Source of the DNA: Membranipora membranacea
Taxonomy: Eukaryota > Bryozoa > Gymnolaemata > Cheilostomatida > Membraniporidae
Assembly: GCA_914767715.1 (NCBI GenBank)
Contig: OU612071.1
Span: 7,113,493 to 7,177,492 of the forward strand
DNA: 64,000 nucleotides
Direction: 5' to 3'
The first letter of the stretch is position 1. Each line of letters begins with the position of its first letter. The position numbers were made by a program, and so were the translations under genes. Below the pieces are notes generated by a model that was not told the origin of the DNA, made no database searches, and saw only the letters and a list, made by a program, of their open reading frames with translations. Positions 12,901-24,114 of the stretch are shown here, piece after piece.

Positions 12901-13569
12901 TATAGTTATTGATGTGGATTGATCTAGGTCTACACTTTAGGCGCAGATCTCCTTAGGCTGCCTCAAAACATCTCAAGATAGCCATATAAATTCTCAGTAC
13001 TGCCTCATGTCTCATGACTGACACACATTGTTGCAAGGCAAGCTTACAAGATCAAGAGTCAAGACCGTCCAACAAAACGCCTTAAAAGCCTTCAAACACC
13101 CCACTTAAACCAGTCACTGGTCAAAGGATCTCTTTTTAATTGATAAAAAAATGTTTTCCAATTATCCTGGTATAGTGGTACAGATGTCTGCAAAAACTAT
13201 TGCCTGCAGCTCATGTGTCTTACATGAAACTTAAAATGAATATTGATGAAAAAAAGTAAATATAGCTCCTATTTGGTAGGTGCATTGTCTTCTCTGAACG
13301 TAGACATCGTACAAGATACTTTAGGTTGTATCAGGGCAATAATTCAATCAAATCAAATAACAATTTGTTTCCTCTACCTTAGAAACAAACAATGTTGGTT
13401 CTTGTAGATATTTGGTGCCGTGTTAGAATCATTTGAGGCAAACAAATTTAGTAGAAATAAAGTCACAGTCATAAGACTCACCTAAAGTTGAGCAGAAGCA
13501 GATTGCGAGAACAAGGAAACGTGCCCGTGAGATATGGTGACTCAGGCTGTCGGGCATTTTGGACAGCAT
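6695..13569 (-). CDS. PAN/apple - fibronectin III single-pass receptor with tyrosine-rich tail; two lesions
   Basis: Twelve exons fit splice motifs and phase: 13569-13482 (signal peptide, FLVLAICFCSTL), 12209-11949 (PAN), 11545-11291 (PAN), 10933-10448 (beta-sandwich-like), 10102-9761 (Fn3-like), 9613 to about 9430, 9379-9200, 9020-8945 plus 8762-8546 (one Fn3 split by a phase-0 intron), 8088-7699 (RPTP-like membrane-proximal module), 7553 or 7523-7373 (transmembrane) and 6941-6695 (tail, stop TAG). Nearly all ectodomain introns are phase 1, the hallmark of shuffled extracellular modules. Two defects break it: TGA at 10503-10505, and a frameshifted Fn3 exon at 8945-9020. The order suggests a ligand-binding receptor that signals by recruiting SH2 proteins to its tail. 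It has no kinase or phosphatase domain. It may be a young pseudogene or an intact gene with assembly errors. The 3' border of exon 9613 is uncertain. Confidence 0.75.
7373..7553 (-). other. Transmembrane exon of the receptor
   Basis: It codes a Ser/Thr/Pro stalk and then a Gly/Val-rich hydrophobic helix (about 25 residues, GAIAGGVVGAVAVGVV onward) followed by the basic stop-transfer RRRLR. It leaves in phase 2 to the tail exon. Two acceptors, at 7554 and 7524, are both in frame (phase 1), so the stalk may vary by ten residues through alternative acceptor use. Confidence 0.75.
7699..8088 (-). other. RPTP-like membrane-proximal ectodomain exon
   Basis: This 390-nt phase 1-1 exon reads through 129 codons. 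The stretch FIVGDGQMYEGFENREL followed by LGSFTIYVRYQAV resembles the membrane-proximal module of receptor tyrosine phosphatases, where a V-G-D-x-x-x-Y-x-G-[FY]-x-N-x-x-L pattern precedes the last strands. Its donor is the weak GTTTGT. A decayed copy lies at 15275-15400. Confidence 0.65.
8546..8762 (-). other. Second half of the Fn3 domain
   Basis: It enters in phase 0 and leaves in phase 1. LELTGLLPQVQYECQVKAL is the classic Fn3 F-strand pattern (L-x-P-x-x-x-Y-x-x-x-V-x-A), and SLWTKPE closes the domain. Confidence 0.75.
8945..9020 (-). other. First half of an Fn3 domain with a frame-breaking deletion
   Basis: The exon should enter in phase 1 and leave in phase 0, but its 76 nt cannot do both. 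Its start reads VPEAPN in the entry frame; its end reads SLSWSLIEGYNDAIITYY in the exit frame and joins the intact second half (8762-8546). Only 14 nt lie between the conserved Pro and Trp codons, against about 15 residues in a normal Fn3, so some 30 nt appear to be missing. Confidence 0.6.
10448..10933 (-). other. Beta-sandwich-like ectodomain exon containing an in-frame TGA
   Basis: The 486-nt exon is phase 1-1. It reads 143 codons, meets TGA at 10503-10505, and continues in the same frame through KDRQYRGGRTVSIRPFVAG to the strong donor GTGAGT. The motif GYLVAWQYFTRSSGTP with AAVWERYG and KLIDQT resembles a jelly-roll-like module found in large invertebrate surface proteins; I cannot name a family. 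No intron that removes the stop keeps the frame. Confidence 0.6.
11291..11545 (-). other. PAN/apple domain 2 exon
   Basis: 255 nt, phase 1-1, fully open. CRSINKATSNNHCVLND is the PAN central signature (C-x-S-[IV]-N-[KY]-...-C-x-L-N-D). The paralogous exon at 27159-27413 has exactly the same length and is also open. PAN modules bind protein or carbohydrate. Confidence 0.8.
11949..12209 (-). other. PAN/apple domain 1 exon
   Basis: 261 nt, phase 1-1, open. GCKKKCVEESSFIRAAVNY followed by SSNRRCELLEEND gives the PAN pattern with its cysteines. The decayed paralog at 27623-27940 has a TAG and an insertion. Confidence 0.75.
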
Positions 13570-13934
13570 ATCTTGGCATTGATTAGCAGTTTACATCAAT
13601 TGTCTTCAATTTCCGATCTAAATGAGATAAAACACAATAAGCTAGGGAGGCTAAAGACCCTATTAACTGACAGTGGAAAGCCAAGACAATATATGTGCAA
13701 GCTCCCAAAAACTTGCCTCCGGTTGAAGTCTTTTAGGCTCTGAGGGTTATGTATATGCTGAGTTACTTGTCTTTCGTTCAAGTCAATGGTAGTGTTCTCA
13801 ATTCATCACATCGCATCACATAATGTATCAATTTATCATACTTGCCTAATTCAGCTGTCTTGTCTAGCTGAGTGTACTGCTGCTACTGCTGGGAACGTGT
13901 TAAGCTCATGATCACTTCTAGCTGTGCACACTGA

Positions 13935-13942
13935 TATTTATA
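13935..13942 (-). promoter_or_regulatory. TATA box candidate for the receptor gene
   Basis: TATAAATA on the minus strand lies about 370 nt upstream of the first in-frame ATG (13567-13569). A second in-frame ATG lies at 13555-13557. The matching copy upstream of the 28.9 kb paralog is not preserved. Confidence 0.4.
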
Positions 13943-15274
13943 CAAGGAACTTCCTGATTAACATAAACAAAATGTTACAAAGGTCACATTTTCAAGTGAC
14001 ACTATAATTGAAATTAACTCAGAACAAAAAACGGTAATGTTCATTTACCATCCTATTTTTTTAGCATTGTCACTGTGCAAAATCAGTTCCTATTCAATGA
14101 TTACACACAGGGCATAAGTCTGAATAATCATGTTTATACCTTCATTATTCCACTTTATACAATAATTACACCACATTCCAGGAGAAATTATGCAACTATA
14201 ATTATTCAATGTATGGTATAAGTAGACAACTTATTCAATTCAATTGTAATTATACAATGTAGGTATAACTTCATCTATTTATACAATCATTATCCCGCTT
14301 GAAATAAGAAGAAAAAATCTTAATACAGGATGGTTTGGATAATTAGGTTAGCAGTTCCAAGACTCCCTGGAGCTATCTTAGTGCTCTGACAGCTCCATCA
14401 TGAAGTAAACACAATGACATGTGATCCAGGCCAGCCAGTAAATGATTTAATTTGGAAGTATAATAGTGTGATATCATGACAGAGATAGGTCATATAGAAT
14501 GTCTTTGACAGGGATTCAAAAAAAATTGATGAGAGATTACTCAGCCATAACTACATTCCAAAAAATGACGACTTTGACAGTTAAAGGATGAGATATAGTA
14601 GAAACTTCAGTATTTTTGTTATCGTAATCAGGATACACCTCTCTGCGCCTCACTAAGATCCCTGTATACTGAGAAAAGTTGCTGTGTTGAGGCAGCTATC
14701 ACCGACAAAGTATGCTGTCTGTTTTCAAAGCCATTGTAGCTTTTTAGAGAACCCAGTAAGATGATGAACTGAAACATGAATAACAGCTCTCACAGTACAT
14801 TCGGTCATCAAAAGAAGAACAGGGTTATTAGAATCATAGAGCATGACACATTGCATTCCCATCTAAGATATAACAATGATAACAGCATCGGAAACACCAA
14901 TGGCAAGAAAACAAGTTATCTGATACCTATGAAAGTAACTCCAAATAATATTATTTGAAAAAGAAGTAGGATCCGAACACAGATTAGAAATTATTTTTGG
15001 ATGACTATTTAGTAGAACTCAGATAAGCGAAAATATTGCAGTTCTAATATAAACCGACAAAGCCTGCATGTGATAAGCCACCAAGCAACAAGATTATTGA
15101 ATGAAGTTCTTCCAAGCCATATAGACTATCTTGTGGGAGTGTTACTGGGATTGCGACTGATATCCCTTGGGCTTGCCGCAGGCTGTTAGGAACTATCAGG
15201 GGGCAAAGTACGACAACTAAAACGTAGAAAATATTCACTGGTTTTATGGACGATTTGGGCAGTACAGTGAATCC

Positions 15275-15400
15275 TGGTTAAGCTGGTAGAATTCTGTGAC
15301 TTATTGTTCGTTTACAGTCTGGTATCAAACAACTGACCAAAGCTCTCTATTTTTAAACCCTCCATAAATTTTACCATCACCGACGCTGTTATAAGTTAGT
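15275..15400 (-). pseudogene. Relic of an RPTP-like juxtamembrane exon
   Basis: Minus-strand reading gives SVGDGKIYGGFKNREL, then YQTV and VTEFYQLNQ, matching the intact exon at 7699-8088 (VGDGQMYEGFENREL; VTEFYQLNE). It has two in-frame stops and a deletion. No transmembrane or tail exon follows. It is probably the 3' end of the second receptor copy whose 5' exons are at 27.2-28.9 kb. Confidence 0.65.
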
Positions 15401-16118
15401 TAGAAAATACCAAGGTCAAATGTAATATCCTGATAAAACCCTTGTAACCTGGCATTGGCTCTCCAGTCAATCAGAGCCAACACATTGACTAGATAAGGTC
15501 ATGCTTTTGGCCTACAATACAAACTTCTCACCGAAAAGGACCAAAATTTTAGGTCAACACTGTCAAAAGACAAAAAGCTCTGCAGCACATTGGTAGTTGA
15601 TACGTCTAAATTAGACAACAACTGCTCAACTTATAACATTCATCATGACATAAATATATGATGCAAACTAGCCAGGTATCTGCCCCTAAAGTAGCTGTCT
15701 GGTTGTTTAGATGGATTATTTAGCCCTACAGAAACAACTTTGCCCTTGCCTCCCATAAAGATATGTCATCGCATCCTAGATCATTGCTGCATTTGACCTG
15801 GATTCGTTGATTATTCCTTGATCATGTTCACTATTTACTATTTTACACAGCAGAGGCAGCTACTTGGTTTCTTAAGACATTCAAGACAGTTTTAATAGGA
15901 ATGTGTTAGCGTATCCTATAGGTTGAATATGTCCCGGTTTGTATTGTTGAAGTGTCTGGGGAATTCATCAACACATGATTTCCTGCAAAAAAAGTTGAAA
16001 GTGTTAACTGCATCATTTTTTGTTATATAAATAGGGAAAATTGTTGTGCATGGCTTCGTTTTGGCAAGAAGCAACAAAAACTTTCTCTCTGAAAATTTGT
16101 TCTTTTTGATGAATTACT

Positions 16119-17935
16119 ATGGCTTTATTCAAACGAAAACGAAAAAAAACTTACTGGTAATAACAGTGAAACTTCTACCAATGATATGATTGAGTCCAAG
16201 GAACAATATCACGGATTACCCTACTACCTTGACAGACTAAAAGCTATCCAAAAAAAGGTCAGTAGGCCACAACAATTAAAATCTGACATTGAAATTAAGG
16301 GCACATCAAAAAACCTGCAAATCACTATCAACCTAGATGCGGTTTGATACGAAATCATAAAGAAAGCCCTCCCTGTTAAGATCAAAGGGCTTGGCCTCCT
16401 CGTCAAGGGTAAAACAAGCAGAGACAAAACAAGAGCAGCCGTAAGTTCCTCTCTAAAAGTCAGCTCCGCTAATGGTTCAGCAATGTATACTATTAATATG
16501 TACAACACAGCATCTTGTCTGTTAATAAACGGTATAACGGACATATCAGCTTTCCTCGTTCACGAGGAGAAAATCAGTAGTATCCCTACTGATATTGCAA
16601 TGTCTGCCAACGAGACCATCAGCAACAAATGCAAGGCAGCTCTACAAGACCAAAGCAACCCAATATACAAATCTAAAAAACCAGCTAAATCTAGTCCAAA
16701 ATCTGAAAGCGCAGTAGAAGTTTCTCATGTTCTAGAGTAAGCACCTCAGCACTCCCAAATGATGCAACTAATACCAACAACATCGCAAGTTCACAGCCTT
16801 GTGGTAGTAATACCGATGCACATGACCAGCTGAACTGTGTTGATACTACACTCATAACAACTCTACTGGAAAAAATAACACAAATGGGTGAAAAGCATGA
16901 CATCATTCTAAACAGGTTAGCCAAGGCAGAAGATGCTATCCATCAGCATTTAAAGGGGGAGTTCACTGCGCTGAGAGATTGGCTGAGTAGTAAAAATATA
17001 AGTAGATCGGAATTTCAAAATAATGTAAACAACAATCAACAATCTGATTCCGCCACAACATCACAACAACAGACCAATTCAATGAAATTTTCTCCAACAA
17101 CAAATCACAATGTATTGCAAGATGTTGACAACTCCAAAGTTAAATCACCACCCACCCACACAACCAAACGAAATCGCCCAAGACACCCGCCTACCCCAGA
17201 ACCTCAAAGTAACACCGAGAAACGCAAGACTACTACAGAATTCAAAGCTGATAACAATATAGTTTTTTCTATCCAGAAAACCTCACAAGCATTTACAGGA
17301 TTCTCTCATGACCTAGTGAGAAGGACGATAAACCAGGAATATGGACCCAGTCTTATCGAAAAAATTAGTCCATACAAATTTAACTCAGACAATCCACGTA
17401 TTATGATCCAGATGGATTCTCCTGTAGCAGCTGATGGTGTGATAATGAAATGGAAAACAAAAACATTTGGGGACTCCCATGTTAGGAAGACCATTGACCC
17501 CAAGACATTTACTGTCAAAGTGGCTATGCTGAAAGGTGCACCACTGGATGTCATTGATGCAGAACTGGAGGAGCAAGTACAAAGTCAGTTCCCTGGAGCA
17601 AAAACTATCAGGTTCCAGAAGAATGGTAAACCTCTTCGTACTTTTAGGGTTAAGTTCATTAATTCAACACAACTTTTAACAACCATCAACCAGAGAGATT
17701 TTTTACTTCCCTCAGAAGAAATTATATGTCATTTCGAAAAACATATCGATGGTTAATTCTAGAAGATTTTTCAAGACATAACCATATTCATTGCTAGTCT
17801 TTATCTTTCATATTTCTTTGTTATTTATTTATTCCATATTTATTTATTTATTTTTTGCTTTATCTTGGCACAATAGGAAGAACATCATTTTAATGATGAT
17901 GATTGCTTGTCAATAAAGGTTTGAAAAAAAAGAAG
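16119..17935 (+). mobile_element. ORF1-only non-LTR retroelement
   Basis: A degraded ORF1 begins near the ATG at 16119, runs with one TGA (about 16346) and one frameshift (about 16736), and ends at 17756. It is followed directly by a 170-nt AT-rich 3' end with AATAAA at about 17914 and a short A-run. No reverse transcriptase sequence lies between ORF1 and the poly-A, so this looks like a half-LINE that would depend on enzymes in trans. The 5' end is not defined and I see no clear target duplication. Confidence 0.6.
16884..17756 (+). CDS. Retroelement ORF1 protein, C-terminal part
   Basis: An open stretch of 290 codons. A short heptad-like N-terminal region (ILNRLAKAEDAIHQHL) is followed by a Gln/Asn/Ser/Thr-rich linker, a basic Pro-rich patch (TTKRNRPRHPPTPEPQ) and a folded C-terminal region with alternating hydrophobics (IRFQKNGKPLRTFRVKFI). 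This coiled coil, basic linker and RNA-binding-like layout is usual for ORF1 proteins of LINEs. Upstream sequence in another frame, from about 16150, belongs to the same protein (SAMYTINMYNTASCLLING). The protein would package element RNA; this copy is broken. Confidence 0.6.
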   Translation: MGEKHDIILNRLAKAEDAIHQHLKGEFTALRDWLSSKNISRSEFQNNVNNNQQSDSATTSQQQTNSMKFSPTTNHNVLQDVDNSKVKSPPTHTTKRNRPRHPPTPEPQSNTEKRKTTTEFKADNNIVFSIQKTSQAFTGFSHDLVRRTINQEYGPSLIEKISPYKFNSDNPRIMIQMDSPVAADGVIMKWKTKTFGDSHVRKTIDPKTFTVKVAMLKGAPLDVIDAELEEQVQSQFPGAKTIRFQKNGKPLRTFRVKFINSTQLLTTINQRDFLLPSEEIICHFEKHIDG

Positions 17936-17939
17936 CTAA

Positions 17940-19115
17940 TGAATTCAAAGCTCCCCACTTAATGGCTGAAAGCAGTTAAATAATGATCATCTAAACAAAA
18001 GCGTCTTTCTTCGTATGCCTGTAAATGATTTCAAACCGCGGCGTAAAGTAAATTCATGTTGATTCACCGAACTATAAACATACGTGACTTATGTACATGG
18101 CTGTTGTTTTTTTTTCCTTTTTATCAGTCTCTGATCATGTCTAAATGAAAAAGACTTGCGTACTCCAAAAATTGGATGAAATGGGCGAATCTATAGATTA
18201 CAGCTCTTGGCATTCCATTCCATTCTCAATTCCAATGACAATGTCAGTCTGCACTTCTTATGTTACAGATCTCCAACAAATTCTTCTGAAATTTTGCTCA
18301 AAACATTGTCTATATGAGAGCAAAGTTGATTTTTGCCTCGATATACTCCCTCTCCGAAATTGAATTTTAATTGGACTAACGAAAAGCAGCTTACCAATTT
18401 ATTTATCAAGGCAGCTACCATCGAGGGATCTATGTGTGAATCACTGTAACAATGACAAAATCAACTGACAATGTTTTTGATTTGGGATTAACAGGTGTGT
18501 TCACCTCACAGAAATTTCTGCCAGATTCTTCCTTAGAGATAAGCTCTCATTGGCAACAACCAGAAATCTGTGCTGACATTAAATTTGTTTAAACAACAAT
18601 GCAGCTATGTTGATATGACTAATTTCTTCTTGCAAGAGTGATATTTGGATATTTCATGAAACTACGCTTATACTGACCGCAACGTATGCAAACTACTTGC
18701 ATGCTTTTCGCAAATAGTGCATCCAGTATTTGCGAAAATATTGCAACCACTTTGCATTTGCCTACATTATTGCATATTTAATGAAAAGGTTGCACTTTGA
18801 GTGATTTGAGCAGGATAGCATCGCTACCAGTGAAGTGAAAACAACGTCTGAGAAAGCCGTGAACTGCTATCGATGCCTTTGTACTTTTCAATAGTACAAT
18901 GTCCCTTGTAATAGTAACGATGTCCATATGTAACGGTATACTCTCAAATTAGCTGATTGACCTTAAAGTTATAAATTTGTGGTGGATTTGCAGTTCCATA
19001 AGAACGACAAATATTTCATTATCATACAGGTGTTGTTAAAGTTAATACCGCAGTGCAAAGGAGGGATAAGGGTTGGAACCTGTCAAAATTCTTACCACAA
19101 TTTGACAAAAAGTGA
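17940..19115. other. AT-rich intergenic stretch
   Basis: No ORF above 72 codons and no domain. A small cluster of short direct repeats of ttgca/tttgc occurs at 18690-18790. Nothing else stands out. Confidence 0.4.
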
Positions 19116-19117
19116 GC

Positions 19118-19335
19118 AAAGGTATACACCGTATGGTGCTTGTGCTGGAACAATCAACCTTGAATCCTCCACCAGTGGGACTCGAACCCACTTCTTTGTG
19201 TCACCAATCGCCTGGTTATGAATAGCAAGCGTGTCAACCGATTGCACCATCTAACTATCTTTTAATAAAAGAAGGAGATGATGTGGCTAATTAACGTGCT
19301 CGCCATTCACTACTCAGAGTTTTGTTATCTCAGTA
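19118..19335 (-). repeat. tRNA-derived SINE, copy 1
   Basis: The minus strand carries an A box near 19225-19245, a B box GTGGGTTCGAGTCCC at about 19177-19190, and a tail ending in ggtatacc. The whole unit is about 75-80 percent identical by eye to 36262-36483, including sequence outside the tRNA head. It is a SINE rather than a functional tRNA. Confidence 0.7.
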
Positions 19336-19340
19336 GGAGA

Positions 19341-19420
19341 AGGAGGTGGCTCAGTTGTTTAGACCGCCGGACTTCAACACGCAAGAGTTGAAGTTCGTGG
19401 GTTCGAATCCTACTGCAGTC
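19341..19420 (+). repeat. tRNA-like SINE head
   Basis: An A-box-like GTGGCTCAGTTGTTTAGA is followed 40 nt later by a good B box GGTTCGAATCC (19400-19410). It abuts the minus-strand SINE, and flanking sequence (ctcagtaggagaag / cttctactgag) forms a short inverted repeat. No complete cloverleaf was found. Confidence 0.5.
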
Positions 19421-20435
19421 CGTCTTCTACTGAGGATTGGCTGGCCCCCCAGCTGTGCTCCAACCTGCCTTCAAACAGAGAGCAAATTGTCGCAGCAATT
19501 GCGGCCTCGCCAATAAGGCACAAATATTTCGCCGTTCCATTTGAGCAAGTATCTTACATTGTGAGGTGCATAGATTTTGCTGCATCAAATATTACGTTGG
19601 GTGTTTTATGGTGATGATCAATGAAATGCAGACAGGGCTGCCTACACAAAAACAAAATTCCGTTCGACAGTTTTTAACAGTTTCCAATTAGTAGTTCAAG
19701 TGCTCAAACTCTGACTGGTTGGCTGGTAATATCACGTTGCTAGGTAAAGTGTTTGATTTTGATGATGTTATACAATTAACAGCAATCAAGACTTTGATTG
19801 AGCACTGAAAGTAGCCATGAGGTCAACAATCATATTGTTAATCGGTCAGTGAAGTGTAAGTAACCACTATTTATGAGCCAGCTGCTCACTCAAACATTTG
19901 CGACAAAGTTGTGTTCTCTTTTCAACTCAGGTGCAATGTTTAATGTGTTATGTAAGCATTGTTTTGAAGACAAGTCAACCAGTAAATTAAATTTGATGTC
20001 AGGGCCAGATATATATATGTATATTATGATTATGTGGAGTTTGAATTCTGGTAACTCTATCAAACCCTCTGTCTTCTCAGTATGTATCTAAGCTAAGAAA
20101 TGCAATAGATTTATCCTTCATCTGAATTTTATTTTCAAATCAGTCTACAAGAGCAGTAAAATGCAAATGAAACTCATTAAACTGCAGGGTTATGTCAAGA
20201 AATTCAGGGAAATTTAAATTATAAATGGTTACACATGATAAAATCCTGTTAAATCAAATCAATTTTAAGGATTTAGACCATTATTTCATAATTATTTGAA
20301 GAAAATAAGTCAAATTACATTAATTGCAGCATCATACCAAAACAGCAACAAATCTTTATTCAAGTTGGCAAACCAAAAACTGAAAAAACCTGAAAACGAT
20401 GGCAAATATCCAGCCATTATGATGTTTTTATATAC

Positions 20436-23400
20436 CTTGTCATGGAGAGCTTTCCTCACCTTCATATAATCATCCTGTAAGCAATACATATCTTGTTAAA
20501 AACTACGCAGGCCTAGCCACGGAGTACAAGACCAATAAATTTTATTCTCAACCAATTTAGTTAGAAAATTCTAGATGAGATTTACTAATAGAAAATTTTC
20601 AAAGCTATTATGGGGTCAGAATTTCCTTTGTATTGAGGCAAGGCACCACCAGGAAGTTTCATCCCCAACACTTTGCATGATGATGCCACTGTGAAAAGGT
20701 ATATGCGAACGGCTGAACTGGACAGTAACCCAGAACAAAAAGGGATGTGACTAATGTATCAGTTAGTTGATCTCTGGCTGGTGAGACATTGTTGAAGCTG
20801 GCAATAACGGTATAGAAAGTCATTCTTCAATCATAGAAAGTTCCAAGTATGGTCAGTCGAAAATCAAGCGATGGGAATAAATTCATTTGAGTGCATATGT
20901 GAAACTAGCTCCAAAACTCTATTGGAGATTTACCGTTTAATACAATAAAAACATTGAAATGCCTTTCCAAAAATCAACATTTCACCTTCCTGTCATTAAG
21001 AACTTTGGCAGAGGTTGGGTGTGATTTGTCAGCGTATGATCTTAATTCCTATACAAACTGGCCTGACATATGACCCATCAAGTAAGAATTCTTGATTCAG
21101 AATCTTGATTTTATTTATATAAGGCTTCAGTTACTGAAATGACTCAGAAGTTGTTATTTCAATCAATCTCCTTTTTTTCATTATAAAGCATTTTTTAAGC
21201 CACACAAGTTTATTGGAACTTATTGGCTACTTGGTGGATGTTGGTGGCAAATCATACGCTTGAGTTTCATACACAGTCATGTATTACTTCAATTGCAGCA
21301 GACAAACCAAGGAATATAAATTTGGGTGAATAACAGAGGTAAGGTCTAGCCTCGTCTGGGATACAAACTTAGAACTTGTGGTCTATTCTTCTGAGTTTTC
21401 ATACAAATTGTAGTCTTTCTTTGTTTTCTGATTTCTAAACCCTCAATTTTATGTTATATGACTTCTCCTGATTGCAGTTGAAATTTATAAAAAACTGAGG
21501 CCACTGGTACCCATGAAATGAATAGGGGCTACCAATAACTAAAGGCAAAATAAATAGTTTTATAACACCAAAATTGAGAACAAAAAGTAGTCCCTAAAAA
21601 TGATTGCATGATAATCATTTGTAATAGCAATTCCTGACATGAACATTAAGTACTTAACAAGAGAAGTTCTATAGTAACAGACAGGAATAAGCAAGCCAGT
21701 TTTTGAATAAAAAATGGGGAAATTCACTAATGGTTCCTGATGCCAATCGACGACCATTACCTTACAAGTTTGAGAGACCATAACTTTCTCAATATTAGGA
21801 ATCAAAAGCTGAAAATCGCTAACGTGATAGAATAAAATATTGAAAGTAAGACTTCTAGTGTTCTTTATTCAAAAATATAATATTACTTACTAAAGATTTG
21901 CTGTGAATCTTTAGAACCGGCACTTCTCCCACATGGACAACGAGCTAGAAGAAAAAGATTAGTTGTTTCTATGTTAGTTTTTCAGAGAGAATTTATATCG
22001 CTCAGCGGGTGTGAATTAATTGGGACAGCAATAGAGGCATCTTTTTACACAGTGATTTCCACATATTATAAGTTGAGAATGAATGAGAATGAAGCTTATT
22101 AAGAATTTCATAAAATACAGAAATTGTGAAATAAGTTTTTGGGTATCAACATGTCACATTTCTGTCACCAAGGAGGGCATAATTCACATGTGTTTAGTCA
22201 GTGTCAGTGTGTAGTCTTCTTTAGTCTATAAACTAGCGTATGACACTTAGAATTTATCACTACAACCAGACTCAAGAATGTTATTAAAACTAAACATAGC
22301 AAATGTATTGGTTCTGATTGACCACCTGGTGGGGCTCTGCAGTGAATCAGAGTCAAAACATAAGCTAGACATAACCATTTCTGACTTGTTTCATACATAG
22401 TGTTGGCATTTATTTCAAAAGCGAACCAACCAGATGTGTTGAGAGTTTTGTTATTCGAAGAACAGAGTTAGAAATTTCCCTAAAAAAAGTTAATGTTACT
22501 TACAGAGGTACTGCAGTCAAGATCCAGAATAAACCCTTTAATTCCGCGGATGATGAGCTAAAACAAGTTTGAGATGATTCAAAGAGCATGTATCTCACAG
22601 CCAGTGGGACCCAATTGGGACAAGGTAGTGAGGTAAAGGAATTGATTTTCTATAGCAATTCACATATTAAATATTGAATATCACGCAATGCAACATAAGG
22701 AGTCTAGTGCATATATCAGGTTTCTCTAGAGTTTTCTAAAATACAAAAAATGGTTGAATGACTTTCCAAACATCAAAATGTCACATTTCTGTCATCCAGC
22801 AGTTAGGTTTTGGTTACACTTTTTAATCAGTGTATAGTCATTATCCCTGAAAACGTGAAACATTTCTTTTTTGACCAGATATTAATCATTTATGATCAAT
22901 CATCAATCATACTATTACGGATCTATATTTTTGCCTACGCCAATTGTTATATTAAATTTGACAATGATATTGCAAATTTTTTAACGCTATTTTTTACCCA
23001 CTGAGAAAAGTACCACCAAAGAAAAAAACAGAGTAAAATGCTATTCTTTTGAAAATTGATGTTACTTACATTGGAGCTGCAGGCAAACTTAACAACGACG
23101 CATCTACCTTGTGGAAAGTGAGCTAGAACAAAAAATGAGAGTTGGAAATCAAGCAATAACAATATGAACCTTTTCTTGGATTACAAGTAACGCCAATAAC
23201 TTCATAAATTACAAAATATTTTGAAATTATTTTTCGAGCATGCCTACATGCAAACTTTCTGACGTCAAAGAGTTTGAACCAAGCCATTGCTTTTCTCAGT
23301 ACTCTACAGGCCATACAAGAGGAAGATTGAGTCCATATTTCCATTTAGAATATTGATCAGGCTTAAATCATCTTTGTTCCAGTAATTTTCATGATCACAA

Positions 23401-24112
23401 ATATCTGTATGAAATCATTAACTCCTGTCACTTTTAATTTGAACAAAGCTGCTCACCAGATACTGTGTCCATTCATCCTCAGTAGAAACACTAGAAGGTA
23501 ATTCCTGTGGCAGTGGGGTTTCTTGAAGGTCAGCTTCCTTTTATACGAGAAACATAATATGAGAAACATTTCATAAAAATGTAAAATAAAAATTCCCTTC
23601 TTGTCTGAGTAATAGCCATATTATACAAATTTTTCAGCTAAATAATCATCTAATGACTGTGATATCGCAAGTTTGATCATAGCACTTAAACAAACATTCT
23701 CATTGGAAGGGACAGATATATGAAACACACATACAAATCATAAGAAAGCCTGTAAAAAAAATCTTAACAGCACTCACACTTGTTATGCAAAAATTTTAGT
23801 CGTATAGAGCTGCGAATGCATTATTTTCACAGTTGCATCGGTTTCTGATTTTCTTGGTTCAAATCGATAGCTTATTGGGGCACATAACAAGAAAATGAAC
23901 CGATAAATACCTACTTCAGTGGCTGGGCATTGATCATCATGGTCATATCTCTTCTCCCATGGGTAACAGCAAAGCTGTCCGTCAATAGTTGCATTAAAGT
24001 TGCTCTCAAAATCACTGTCTGTGTAGGCTATCTCTGCAAACTGACTCTCTATAAAATGGTCTGCAAAATCTTTGAAGATTGGAGGACTTATCTCTAAGAG
24101 CACTTGCAAGTC
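20436..24112 (-). CDS. Second module set: large exon, linker exon and 18-residue mini-exons
   Basis: Exons read from splice motifs, all phase 0 at both ends except one: 24112-23915 (66 codons; DLQVLLEISPPIFKDFADHF), 23537-23457 (27 codons; EADLQETPLPQELPSS), 23122-23070 (53 nt, one base short), 22557-22504 (LIIRGIKGFILDLDCSTS), 21944-21891 (LVVHVGEVPVLKIHSKSL) and 20474-20436 (DDYMKVRKALHDK). The large exon matches those at 45246-45428 and 40406-40615. An AATAAA at about 20353 on the minus strand could end the transcript. I see no start exon, so this is either a decayed copy or a downstream part of the locus to the right. No known domain was recognised. Confidence 0.45.
23070..23122 (-). pseudogene. 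Mini-exon with a one-base deletion
   Basis: It matches the mini-exon 39472-39525 (both end V-V-K-[FS]-A-C-x-x-N and have identical splice borders) but is 53 nt long rather than 54, so it would break the frame if included. Confidence 0.5.
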
Positions 24113-24114
24113 CT

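Larger units (their letters stand above)
10180..15240. repeat. Left copy of a tandem duplication (matches 26890-29760)
   Basis: Exons and intervening DNA match the region 26890-29760 in the same order: the intron near 10190, the PAN2 and PAN1 exons, the signal-peptide exon, and upstream DNA at 14776-15240 (shared blocks such as cctatgaaa with aactccaaat). The right copy lacks the part holding the TGA-containing exon. Confidence 0.7.

Noticed and set aside
17306-17582. Minus-strand ORFs across the retroelement ORF1
   Set aside because: Antisense shadows of the plus-strand ORF1, with no independent support.
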